Assembly (NCBI GenBank): GCA_937926145.1
Contig: CALANW010000174.1
Coordinates: forward strand, 1 to 15,479
Length of the DNA stretch: 15,479 nt
DNA from: an uncultured Ruminococcus sp.
GTDB taxonomy: Bacteria > Bacillota > Clostridia > Oscillospirales > Ruminococcaceae
Reading direction: 5' to 3'
The notes under the pieces were generated by a model. It was not told the origin of the DNA. It did not search any database and was given only the letters and a program-made list of their open reading frames with translations. Positions 7,327-13,311 of this stretch are shown piece by piece; the first letter of the stretch is position 1, and each line of letters begins with the position of its first letter. The translations under genes were made by a program, and so were the position numbers.

Positions 7327-7350
7327 GTATCATCTTTCCGCAGATGATAC
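7327..7350 (-). promoter_or_regulatory. Hairpin in the leader of the esterase mRNA
   Basis: GTATCATCT (7327-7335) pairs perfectly with AGATGATAC (7342-7350) around a 6-base loop, between the promoter and the ribosome binding site of the esterase. No U run follows on the - strand, so it is not a terminator in the direction of the gene. It may stabilise the leader or be a second protein-binding palindrome. Confidence 0.45.
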
Positions 7351-7372
7351 GGTATTTTTATGTGTTTCACAC

Positions 7373-7424
7373 AATATAGTTATCATACGCTAACTATATT
7401 AGCACAATCTAACGCAATTGTCAA
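7373..7424 (-). promoter_or_regulatory. Sigma-70-type promoter with palindromic operator for the esterase
   Basis: On the - strand TTGACA (7424-7419) and TAATAT (7401-7396) stand 17 bases apart, close to the vegetative consensus. Over the -10 lies a perfect inverted repeat, AATATAGTTA (7373-7382) and TAACTATATT (7391-7400), with an 8-base spacer. Such a palindrome on the -10 is the usual place for a TetR- or MarR-family repressor. No regulator gene lies beside it in this window, so its protein would be encoded elsewhere. Confidence 0.75.
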
Positions 7425-7463
7425 GTTTGTTGGAAAATTTTGAGCAATAAAAGAAAATATAAA

Positions 7464-7503
7464 CAGCTTCGTCCAAAGGTGTATTTCCTTGCGAACGAAG
7501 CTG
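7464..7503 (-). terminator. Rho-independent terminator of the acyltransferase gene
   Basis: CAGCTTCGT (7464-7472) pairs with ACGAAGCTG (7495-7503), and an inner CAAAGG/CCTTG pairing lengthens the stem. On the - strand it is followed by TTTATATTTT. It lies 27 bases past the acyltransferase stop and separates that gene from the esterase promoter. Confidence 0.75.
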
Positions 7504-7529
7504 CTTTCGTATAGTCTTATGCGAAATGT

Positions 7530-8312
7530 TTATCCCTGATGTGCGTGGTATTTTCTGACCTTGTGTTCATCATCGAGAACGGTCTCACGAGCCTTTGTGC
7601 CAGTGACCTTTTCGTATGACTTTTCCGCCTCGATAACGCGTTCGATCCAAAGCTTCTTGTACGGACCGTAATCGCGGCAGCCTTTCGGAACGCTGATAGG
7701 CTCGCCGAATACGATTCGGTTTTCCTTACCCTCGACCGCCTGCTCCAGAAAAGCGGGCAAAACGGGGATCCCCAAGCTTTTTGCAAGCCAGAAAGTGCCC
7801 TCTTCAATGTTCTCGGGAACGTCCTTGTTTATATCATAGATAGTTCCCTGCGCGAAGATGAGAAAATGCCTCGGCTTTTCTCCCTCCTGAAACCACTTTT
7901 TAGCCTTTTTGAGCGTTTCAACAGCACCGAAAGAAGTCGTGCGGTTAACGGGCATGACCTTTTCAAGCTCCATTACGGGCAGAATTTCCGTTGGGATAGA
8001 TACGCCGTTGAAGCAGTTTTCCTTCGCAAAAACAAAAAGCTGGGGATAGCCTTTGAGTACATCGTGCATAACTTCATAATAAAAGCTTATCAGCAGCGGT
8101 GCGTCCGAATCGGTGAGATGATTCGTCGCGATTATGTAAGAGTTCCGGCAGAAATCCTCGGGAAGATTGTACCATTTGAAGTGATAAAGCTCCAAAAGCT
8201 GTTTTTTTATTTCAATGTCCTTTGCCATGAGCTTTTCTCTGTCATTTGCGATCGCCGAAATGCTTTTTATATTTTCCTCTGTAAATAATGAGCTTGCACT
8301 GAATAAATGCAT
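7530..8312 (-). CDS. PlsC-like 1-acylglycerol-3-phosphate acyltransferase
   Basis: This 260-residue protein carries the glycerolipid acyltransferase HX4D motif in ATNHLTDSD (His65, Asp70), the first catalytic block of PlsC-type enzymes that move an acyl chain onto lysophosphatidic acid. The second block is FAQGT (153-157) where most PlsC proteins have FPEGT, so the usual Glu is Gln. GIPVLP (181-186) matches the fourth block. A clear membrane segment is not obvious, so it may sit on the membrane surface. The ATG at 8312 has AAAGGAG seven bases upstream. The gene stands alone with its own promoter (8409-8437) and terminator (7464-7503). A role in phospholipid synthesis or in acylating another lipid or glycan is likely; the exact acceptor is unknown. 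Confidence 0.8.
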   Translation of the reverse strand: MHLFSASSLFTEENIKSISAIANDREKLMAKDIEIKKQLLELYHFKWYNLPEDFCRNSYIIATNHLTDSDAPLLISFYYEVMHDVLKGYPQLFVFAKENCFNGVSIPTEILPVMELEKVMPVNRTTSFGAVETLKKAKKWFQEGEKPRHFLIFAQGTIYDINKDVPENIEEGTFWLAKSLGIPVLPAFLEQAVEGKENRIVFGEPISVPKGCRDYGPYKKLWIERVIEAEKSYEKVTGTKARETVLDDEHKVRKYHAHQG

Positions 8313-8339
8313 AATAATTCTCCTTTGATCTTTTTTTCA

Positions 8340-8397
8340 TCGGAAAGCGCTGCGAACATCAACGCAAAATTCCGACTTTTCGGGCAGATAGACCCGA
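8340..8397 (-). promoter_or_regulatory. Structured leader of the acyltransferase mRNA, two hairpins
   Basis: The roughly 90-base leader between the promoter and the ATG at 8312 can form two hairpins. The first is TCGGG (8380-8384) with CCCGA (8393-8397). The second is TCGGAA (8340-8345) with TTCCGA (8370-8375), strengthened by an inner TGCG/CGCA pair. A 9-base direct repeat, CCGACTTTT, occurs at 8372-8380 and 8394-8402. It does not match a riboswitch class that I recognise. Confidence 0.35.
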
Positions 8398-8408
8398 CTT
8401 TTTATTAT

Positions 8409-8437
8409 ATTATAGCATATTTTTATATCTAAATCAA
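8409..8437 (-). promoter_or_regulatory. Promoter of the acyltransferase gene
   Basis: On the - strand TTGATT (8437-8432) and TATAAT (8414-8409) are exactly 17 bases apart in an A+T-rich stretch. Transcription would start near 8402, about 90 bases before the ATG. Confidence 0.75.
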
Positions 8438-8472
8438 CAAAAACAAATAAAGTGCGGCTTTTTGCTCACAAA

Positions 8473-8496
8473 AAATCGCTCGAAACCAAGCGATTT
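8473..8496 (-). terminator. Second terminator-like hairpin downstream of the small membrane protein gene
   Basis: AAATCGCT (8473-8480) and AGCGATTT (8489-8496) form a perfect 8-bp stem. On the - strand it runs into a T tract (ATTTTTTG). It lies just upstream of the acyltransferase promoter and would stop transcription that passes the stronger terminator at 8647-8687. Confidence 0.6.
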
Positions 8497-8646
8497 AACC
8501 GAAATATCTGTCCTTTTATTTTAGCACATTATTAAAGCATTTTCAAGATAAAAGAGGAAAAAAACGCCGTATGTGCCGTTCAGCTTTCAAAATAAAAATT
8601 TCCACAAAGCTCCGAGCTTCAGCTCATCCTTAACGGGAATAAAAAA
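8497..8646. other. Non-coding part of a 480-base gap
   Basis: The gap from 8313 to 8792 holds the acyltransferase leader and promoter and two terminators. This middle part shows no gene and no signal that I can support, apart from a short palindrome GAGCTTCAGCTC near 8617-8628. It is A+T-rich and looks like ordinary spacer. Confidence 0.4.
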
Positions 8647-8687
8647 CAGCGGCAGACAATGCAGTATAACCGCAAGGTCTGCCGCTG
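8647..8687 (-). terminator. Strong rho-independent terminator of the small membrane protein gene
   Basis: CAGCGGCAGAC (8647-8657) and GTCTGCCGCTG (8677-8687) make a perfect 11-bp G+C-rich stem. On the - strand it is followed by TTTTTTATT. It stands about 105 bases past the stop of the membrane protein gene. Confidence 0.8.
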
Positions 8688-8792
8688 TGAACTTTACGCA
8701 TCAGGAACTGCATTCGGGGATATCGTCAGCCTTGATACGGTTATCTCGTCTTATACTAAAAGTCATTCTCTATCAAAAAAACGCCCGTGTTA

Positions 8793-9209
8793 TCAGCAGT
8801 TGTACGGAACACGCAAAAGCTCCGCTATGCTCACCGCATCCTCCTGACGTGCATTTTCGATAAATGAGCCGATGGTTCTGATAGGTCCCCACGGCAAGCC
8901 CCACCAGCCGCCGAACAGGGATATCAAAAATGCAATTACCGAGGTGGCGCAGATACTGTCGGCAAGCGCCAAGCAGGTCGATCTTGTGAATGTCATTATG
9001 CCGACCGACACGCAGTATCTGTATCTGACGAGTCTTGTTTCCCTTGTATAAACCGTTCCGTTAAATTCACAGGCTTCTCCGTTGAACAGTCTGTCGGCAT
9101 TTTCATTCAGAAAAGCTTCAAGATCATCGTCAAGCTTCTTCACTGTCAATGCCATTATCAATGCCCCTATGTATGCCGCTAATATTAATGCAAATATCAA
9201 TATTATCAT
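8793..9209 (-). CDS. Small membrane protein of unknown function
   Basis: I do not recognise a named family. The 138 residues start with a long hydrophobic segment (1-22, MIILIFALILAAYIGALIM), which is a signal anchor or a first membrane helix. A polar part with charged residues (24-65) follows. A second hydrophobic region (about 68-105) ends in FGGWWGLPWGPI, a tryptophan- and glycine-rich turn seen at membrane interfaces of small Clostridia membrane proteins. The C-terminus (116-138) looks cytoplasmic and helical. AAGGGGAA lies upstream of the ATG, with a good promoter at 9265-9293 and a terminator at 8647-8687, so it is expressed as a single gene. Confidence 0.75.
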   Translation of the reverse strand: MIILIFALILAAYIGALIMALTVKKLDDDLEAFLNENADRLFNGEACEFNGTVYTRETRLVRYRYCVSVGIMTFTRSTCLALADSICATSVIAFLISLFGGWWGLPWGPIRTIGSFIENARQEDAVSIAELLRVPYNC

Positions 9210-9264
9210 ATAAATTCCCCTTTTCCGCCGAACGCTATCCCCATTTGCCAGAGCTGTTTTCCCA

Positions 9265-9293
9265 ATTATATCATATATTTAAGGAAAAATCAA
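9265..9293 (-). promoter_or_regulatory. Promoter of the small membrane protein gene
   Basis: TTGATT (9293-9288) and TATAAT (9270-9265) on the - strand are 17 bases apart. The stretch TTTTGTTGATTT around the -35 is the same as in the acyltransferase promoter, and both have ATATGN just before the -10. Confidence 0.75.
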
Positions 9294-9364
9294 CAAAATT
9301 TGAGAAATTATGATAAAGAATATCCATTTTCACCAATATAGTCCAAAATAGTAACTCTAAATCG

Positions 9365-10291
9365 TTATATCGTCTCTTCAAGCCTCTCTGCCGCACGGTT
9401 ACGGTATTCCCTCGGGCTTATTCCGTAAACCTCGCGGAAAAGCTTGCCGAAGTAGCTTATATGCCCGAAGCCGCAGGACAGGCAAACCTCCGTGACGGGC
9501 ATATCCGATGCCGTGAGCAGCTCCAGCGCCTTTTTCAGCCGATATTCGTTGAGAAATTCTATCGGCTTTTTCTCTATCATCGAGCGGAAGCAACGAAAGC
9601 ACTCGCTTTTGCTGATGTTGGCGGCGTTCGCAATGTCCTCGACGGAAATTTCATTCTGATAGTTTTCATAGATAAAGGAAAGCATCTTTTTGAGCCGCTT
9701 TTCGCCCGTCATTGTCCGCCTGTCAAGGGGAGTGGGCTTTGTTTCGCCGACATTTTCGGCAAGGCTGCACCACATTTCGGACATAATATCACGGCAGCGA
9801 AGCTCATAGCCGAAGCTTGGCTTCTCGGAAATTTCGCAGACTTTGCAAACGGCATCTATCATTGCTTTCTGCCACTCGTTTTCGGGCGAAAGCTTCACAC
9901 AGCGCAGAGCTTTATTTCCCGTTATCGGCAGGATATATTTTCGGAAAATGAGATTTTCGCCGCAGTCGCCGATTAGATCGGGCAGGAAGCATATCGTTGC
10001 CAGAACGGGATATTTGTCGCCGTCGGGGAGCGCCGACTGCTTGTGCATAACGTTTGCATTGATGAAAATGCCTTCGCCTGTTTTGAGTTTATAGCTTGTA
10101 TTGCTGATAAAAATTTCAACCTCGCCGTCAAGAACGACCGTTACCTCTATCTCGGGGTGCCAGTGCCAGTTGATGAGATGCTCTGGACACCATTGAAAAT
10201 AGTTGATGTAAGCCTGCATAGGGTATTCGGGCGTTCCGTGGACAGCCGCTTCTCGGAAATCGTTTATTCCCGCAATAGTTGGATTTTCCAT
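9365..10291 (-). CDS. AraC-family transcription regulator, likely controls the GH31 gene
   Basis: The N-terminal part is a cupin-like sugar-sensing domain, with HWHPEIE (43-49), VVLDGEVEI (52-60) and GEGIFINANVMH (72-83). The C-terminal 105 residues are two helix-turn-helix units of AraC type, with ISVEDIANAANISKSECFRCF followed by the second unit ending in SYFGKLFREVYGISPREYR. The start is set at 10291, giving 308 residues, because AAAGGTGA stands 8 bases upstream. The in-frame ATG at 10312 has no such site. The gene is divergent from the GH31 gene across 132 bases, the usual arrangement for a regulator and its glycosidase target. It probably activates that gene when the released sugar is bound. 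Confidence 0.9.
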   Translation of the reverse strand: MENPTIAGINDFREAAVHGTPEYPMQAYINYFQWCPEHLINWHWHPEIEVTVVLDGEVEIFISNTSYKLKTGEGIFINANVMHKQSALPDGDKYPVLATICFLPDLIGDCGENLIFRKYILPITGNKALRCVKLSPENEWQKAMIDAVCKVCEISEKPSFGYELRCRDIMSEMWCSLAENVGETKPTPLDRRTMTGEKRLKKMLSFIYENYQNEISVEDIANAANISKSECFRCFRSMIEKKPIEFLNEYRLKKALELLTASDMPVTEVCLSCGFGHISYFGKLFREVYGISPREYRNRAAERLEETI

Positions 10292-10320
10292 TTTGTTTTC
10301 ACCTTTTGGCATTATCGTTA

Positions 10321-10376
10321 TAGTTTTGGAAAGTATTTTGATAGAATTCTTGCTTTAATGCTGTTATTATTATAAT
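10321..10376 (+). promoter_or_regulatory. Divergent promoter region of the GH31 gene
   Basis: TATAAT at 10371-10376 is a perfect -10, but the best -35 (TTGCTT, 10350-10355) is only 15 bases away. A weak -35 fits a promoter that needs an activator. Just upstream lies a possible direct repeat, TTTTGG (10324-10329) and TTTTGA (10336-10341), 12 bases apart, which could be AraC half-sites. The repeat is short, so this part is tentative. Confidence 0.45.
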
Positions 10377-10423
10377 CAGAAAAAACGGAAATGTCAATCA
10401 CTGTTTTGAGAGGAGCATTTTTT

Positions 10424-12403
10424 ATGAGATTTATTCAGAACGAAAACAAGCTTATCGCAAAGAACGGAAACGAAACCTTGCTCATCGAACCTTGGGGCAA
10501 GGATTCACTCCGCGTCCGTGCAACGCAGAATCCCGACTTTTCGGGCGAGCTTCACGCTTTGAGCGAAGCTGTCGGCACTGCCGATATCAAGATCGAGGAC
10601 AACATCGCAGCTATCACCAACGGCGATATCAGTGCCGAGGTAAATTTTGCAGGCGTTCTCAGCTTCTTCCGCAAGGGAAAGCTTATCCTCCGTGAGTATT
10701 ACCGCAGCTACGGCGGCACTATAAGCAAGGAGAGCCGCTGCCTTAAAATTGTCGGAAGAGAGATGAAAGGTCTTGCGGGCAATGACTGGCGAATGACCGT
10801 CCGCTTCGAGAGCAACGACGGCGAAAAGCTGTTCGGTATGGGTCAGTATCAGCAGCCTTACCTCGACCTTAAAGGCTGTACGCTTGAGCTTGCACAGAGA
10901 AATTCGCAGGTAACTATCCCGTTCGCAGTTTCGTCAATGGGTTACGGCTTCTTCTGGAACAACTCGTCCGTAGGTCAGGTAACTTTCGGCAAGAATATGA
11001 CCGAGTGGCTCTCGCGCGACAGCGAGGAAGTCGATTACTGGATAACCGTCGGCGACACTCCTGCAAAGATAATCGAAAACTTCACCGAGCAGACGGGCAG
11101 AACTCCCGTTGTTTCCGAGGAGCTTCTCGGACTCTGGCAGTGCAAGCTTCGTTACCGCACACAGGACGAGGTTTTGGAAGTCGCAAGAAAATATCATGAA
11201 CTCGGAATTCAGCTCAGCGCAATCGTTATCGACTTTTTCCACTGGCCTTATCAGGGTTCATGGTGCTTCGACACGAAATATTGGCCCGATGTAAAGGCAA
11301 TGACGGACGAACTTCACTCAATGGGAATAAAGGTCATGGTCTCCGTATGGCCGAGCGTTGACAAGAAGTGCGAGAATTTCTGGGAGCTGAACGACCTCGG
11401 ACTGCTCGAACGCACAGAGCGCGGTGCAGCGCAGACCTACGACTATCAGGGCGACTGCCTTACTATCGATATGTTCAACCCCGAAGCAAAAAAATACCTT
11501 TGGGAAAAGTGCAAGAAGAATTACGCCGACCTCGGCATCGACTATTTCTGGCTCGATAACGCAGAACCCGACTATGCAGTTTATGACTACGAGAATTTCC
11601 GTTTCTACAACGGCCCTGCATTAAAGGTCGGAAACGAATTTCCGAAGCATTACGCAAAGGCTTTCTATGACGGAATGACCGAGCAGGGCAAGAGCGGCTT
11701 TATCAACCTTATCAGAAGCGCATGGGCAGGCTCGCAAAAGTACGGCACTCTCGTTTGGTCGGGAGATGTTCCGAGTACATTTGAAGCTTTCCGTGACCAG
11801 CTCTCCGCAGGTCTTAATATGGGCATCGCAGGAATCCCGCTCTGGACGACCGATATCGGCGGCTTTATGACGGACGATGTAAACGACCCCGAGTTCCGTG
11901 AGCTTCTCCTCCGCTGGTACGAATTCGCAGTTTTCACACCGTTCCTCCGTATGCACGGCGACCGCGGTCCTTACAATATCCCACCGCTCGATGACCGTGA
12001 TTTCGGCGGCGGATACCTCAAAACTGGTCAGCCGAACGAGCTCTGGAGCTACGGCGATGAAGCATTCAAAATTATGCGCGATCAGCTCGGCGTTCGTGAA
12101 AAGCTCATTCCGTATATCCGCGAGCTTATCGAGGAATCAAGCAAAAACGGTGCACCGCTCATCAGAACGATGTTCTATGAATTCCCCGATGATGAAACAG
12201 CTTGGGAGCTTTCCGACCAGTATATGTTCGGCAGCCGCTATCTCGTTGCTCCGGTTATGGAGTACGGTCAGCGCAGCAGAAAGGTATATCTCCCAAAGGG
12301 CAAATGGCAGGCTCTCACGGGCGGAGATATCCTCGACGGCGGCGTGTGGGTAACAGCAGACGCACCGCTTGAATATACACCCGTATTTGTAAAGTGCGAA
12401 TAA
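10424..12403 (+). CDS. GH31 glycoside hydrolase, alpha-xylosidase or alpha-glucosidase
   Basis: This is a retaining glycosidase of family GH31 that cleaves terminal alpha-linked xylose or glucose. It begins at the ATG at 10424, with GAGAGGAG upstream; an ATG at 10391 is in frame but lacks a site. The 659 residues comprise an N-terminal beta-sandwich (about 1-230), then the (beta/alpha)8 barrel. Visible are IVIDFFHW (267-274), the nucleophile Asp378 in FWLDNAEPD, the acid/base Asp448 in WSGDVPS, TTDIGGF (475-481) and RMHGDRGP (509-516). A C-terminal beta domain starts about 600. There is no signal peptide, so it works in the cytoplasm on imported oligosaccharides. The WLDNAEP type nucleophile and the NLIRSAWAGSQKYG segment resemble the xyloglucan alpha-xylosidase subgroup, but substrate cannot be settled by reading. 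It is followed by a bidirectional terminator. Confidence 0.9.
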   Translation: MRFIQNENKLIAKNGNETLLIEPWGKDSLRVRATQNPDFSGELHALSEAVGTADIKIEDNIAAITNGDISAEVNFAGVLSFFRKGKLILREYYRSYGGTISKESRCLKIVGREMKGLAGNDWRMTVRFESNDGEKLFGMGQYQQPYLDLKGCTLELAQRNSQVTIPFAVSSMGYGFFWNNSSVGQVTFGKNMTEWLSRDSEEVDYWITVGDTPAKIIENFTEQTGRTPVVSEELLGLWQCKLRYRTQDEVLEVARKYHELGIQLSAIVIDFFHWPYQGSWCFDTKYWPDVKAMTDELHSMGIKVMVSVWPSVDKKCENFWELNDLGLLERTERGAAQTYDYQGDCLTIDMFNPEAKKYLWEKCKKNYADLGIDYFWLDNAEPDYAVYDYENFRFYNGPALKVGNEFPKHYAKAFYDGMTEQGKSGFINLIRSAWAGSQKYGTLVWSGDVPSTFEAFRDQLSAGLNMGIAGIPLWTTDIGGFMTDDVNDPEFRELLLRWYEFAVFTPFLRMHGDRGPYNIPPLDDRDFGGGYLKTGQPNELWSYGDEAFKIMRDQLGVREKLIPYIRELIEESSKNGAPLIRTMFYEFPDDETAWELSDQYMFGSRYLVAPVMEYGQRSRKVYLPKGKWQALTGGDILDGGVWVTADAPLEYTPVFVKCE

Positions 12404-12413
12404 TAATTGCAAA

Positions 12414-12448
12414 AAACGACCGTTTGGAATTGCTCCGAACGGTCGTTT
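12414..12448. terminator. Bidirectional terminator between convergent genes
   Basis: AAACGACCGTT (12414-12424) pairs perfectly with AACGGTCGTTT (12438-12448), with an inner GGA/TCC pair. On the - strand it ends in TTTTTTG and on the + strand in TTTCTATAT, so it can serve both the GH31 gene and the pyrophosphatase/Nudix gene. Confidence 0.85.
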
Positions 12449-12459
12449 CTATATAAATA

Positions 12460-12484
12460 ATTACGTATTACGCATTACGCATTG
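12460..12484. repeat. Heptamer tandem repeat ATTACGY
   Basis: ATTACGT, ATTACGC, ATTACGC and a partial ATT follow each other without gaps. This lies in the spacer between convergent genes, just outside the terminator. Very similar heptamer runs are scattered between genes of many bacteria; no function is known to me. Confidence 0.7.
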
Positions 12485-12534
12485 TCCCTGCATTCTTTCT
12501 CTGTCTTTGAGATCATCACAAGCAGCAGATACAT

Positions 12535-13308
12535 TTATTTTTTCTTTCGTTCGTTCAAAAACTTCTCCGCAGCTTCAAGCACGGGTCTGTCCTGCGGATA
12601 GTTCAGCGTTGACAAGGCTTCTTCGTATGGGAGAAGATAGGACGAGGTTATCTCTTCGGCCTGAAGCTTCACATCGGCATTATACTCCGAGAGAAAATAA
12701 ACGGGGTTCTTGTGATGTCCCTCGCCGTTGGTGTAGCGGTATTCCATACGGAAGCCGTCAATAAGTTCGGCGTGAAGTCCCGTTTCTTCGCGAACCTCGC
12801 GAACGGCGGTCTGCTCCTCATTTTCGCCGAATTCAACGTGTCCCTTGGGGAAGCCGATGTGTCCGCTGTTGTTCGTGATAAGAAGATATTTTCGAACGCC
12901 GTCCTGCTCGGTGAACATCACCGCTCCGCAGGTTTTTTCGTACAAAGCGTCAATGGTCGAGGTGTGGAACTGCTCCTGAAAATCGACAGCCTTGCGGATA
13001 TTGCACTCGTAGCAAAGGGGAGTGCCGAGCAGGTCATCGGGAACGCCGACCCATTTGTCCTCGTCATCGTCCGAGCGGAGAACGATCGCAACTATCGTAA
13101 CGTTGATCTCATCAACGGGTTCATTCACGCCGAGGATATAAACGTCCTGCTCCTCGCCGTCACCTGCAAAAAGGTCGGGGACGAAGCCATAGTTCACGGG
13201 ATAGATTATCTCGGGGTGCTTCGGGTGAATAGTGCCGATAGGGCGGTCGGTCTTTACCGTGAAGCTTTTTCCGAGAGCGGAAACATCGCCTTTCTGTACC
13301 TTGTTCAT
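12535..13308 (-). CDS. Fusion of inorganic-pyrophosphatase-like domain and Nudix hydrolase
   Basis: Two domains are visible in 257 residues. Residues 10-118 resemble family I inorganic pyrophosphatase, as found in a divergent Clostridia subgroup: YPVNYGF (36-42), AGDGEEQD (48-55) in place of the metal-binding GDGDPxD, and DDDEDKW (80-86) in place of the second acidic block. Residues 125-257 are a Nudix domain with a perfect Nudix box, GX5EX7REVREETGL, at 156-178, most like bis(5'-nucleosyl)-tetraphosphatase-type enzymes. A Nudix reaction on a nucleotide substrate can release pyrophosphate, which the other domain would split, so the pairing makes chemical sense; this is inference. The ATG at 13308 has AAAGGAA upstream, inside the end of the MATE gene, 3 bases past its stop, so both are one operon. 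The spacer after it holds the shared terminator. Confidence 0.85.
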   Translation of the reverse strand: MNKVQKGDVSALGKSFTVKTDRPIGTIHPKHPEIIYPVNYGFVPDLFAGDGEEQDVYILGVNEPVDEINVTIVAIVLRSDDDEDKWVGVPDDLLGTPLCYECNIRKAVDFQEQFHTSTIDALYEKTCGAVMFTEQDGVRKYLLITNNSGHIGFPKGHVEFGENEEQTAVREVREETGLHAELIDGFRMEYRYTNGEGHHKNPVYFLSEYNADVKLQAEEITSSYLLPYEEALSTLNYPQDRPVLEAAEKFLNERKKK

Positions 13309-13311
13309 ATC

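Noticed and set aside
9461..9976. A + strand frame of 171 codons
   Set aside because: It is antisense to the AraC regulator, whose helix-turn-helix and cupin motifs are clear.
10292..10312. Start of the AraC regulator at 10312
   Set aside because: No ribosome binding site precedes it, while AAAGGTGA precedes the ATG at 10291.
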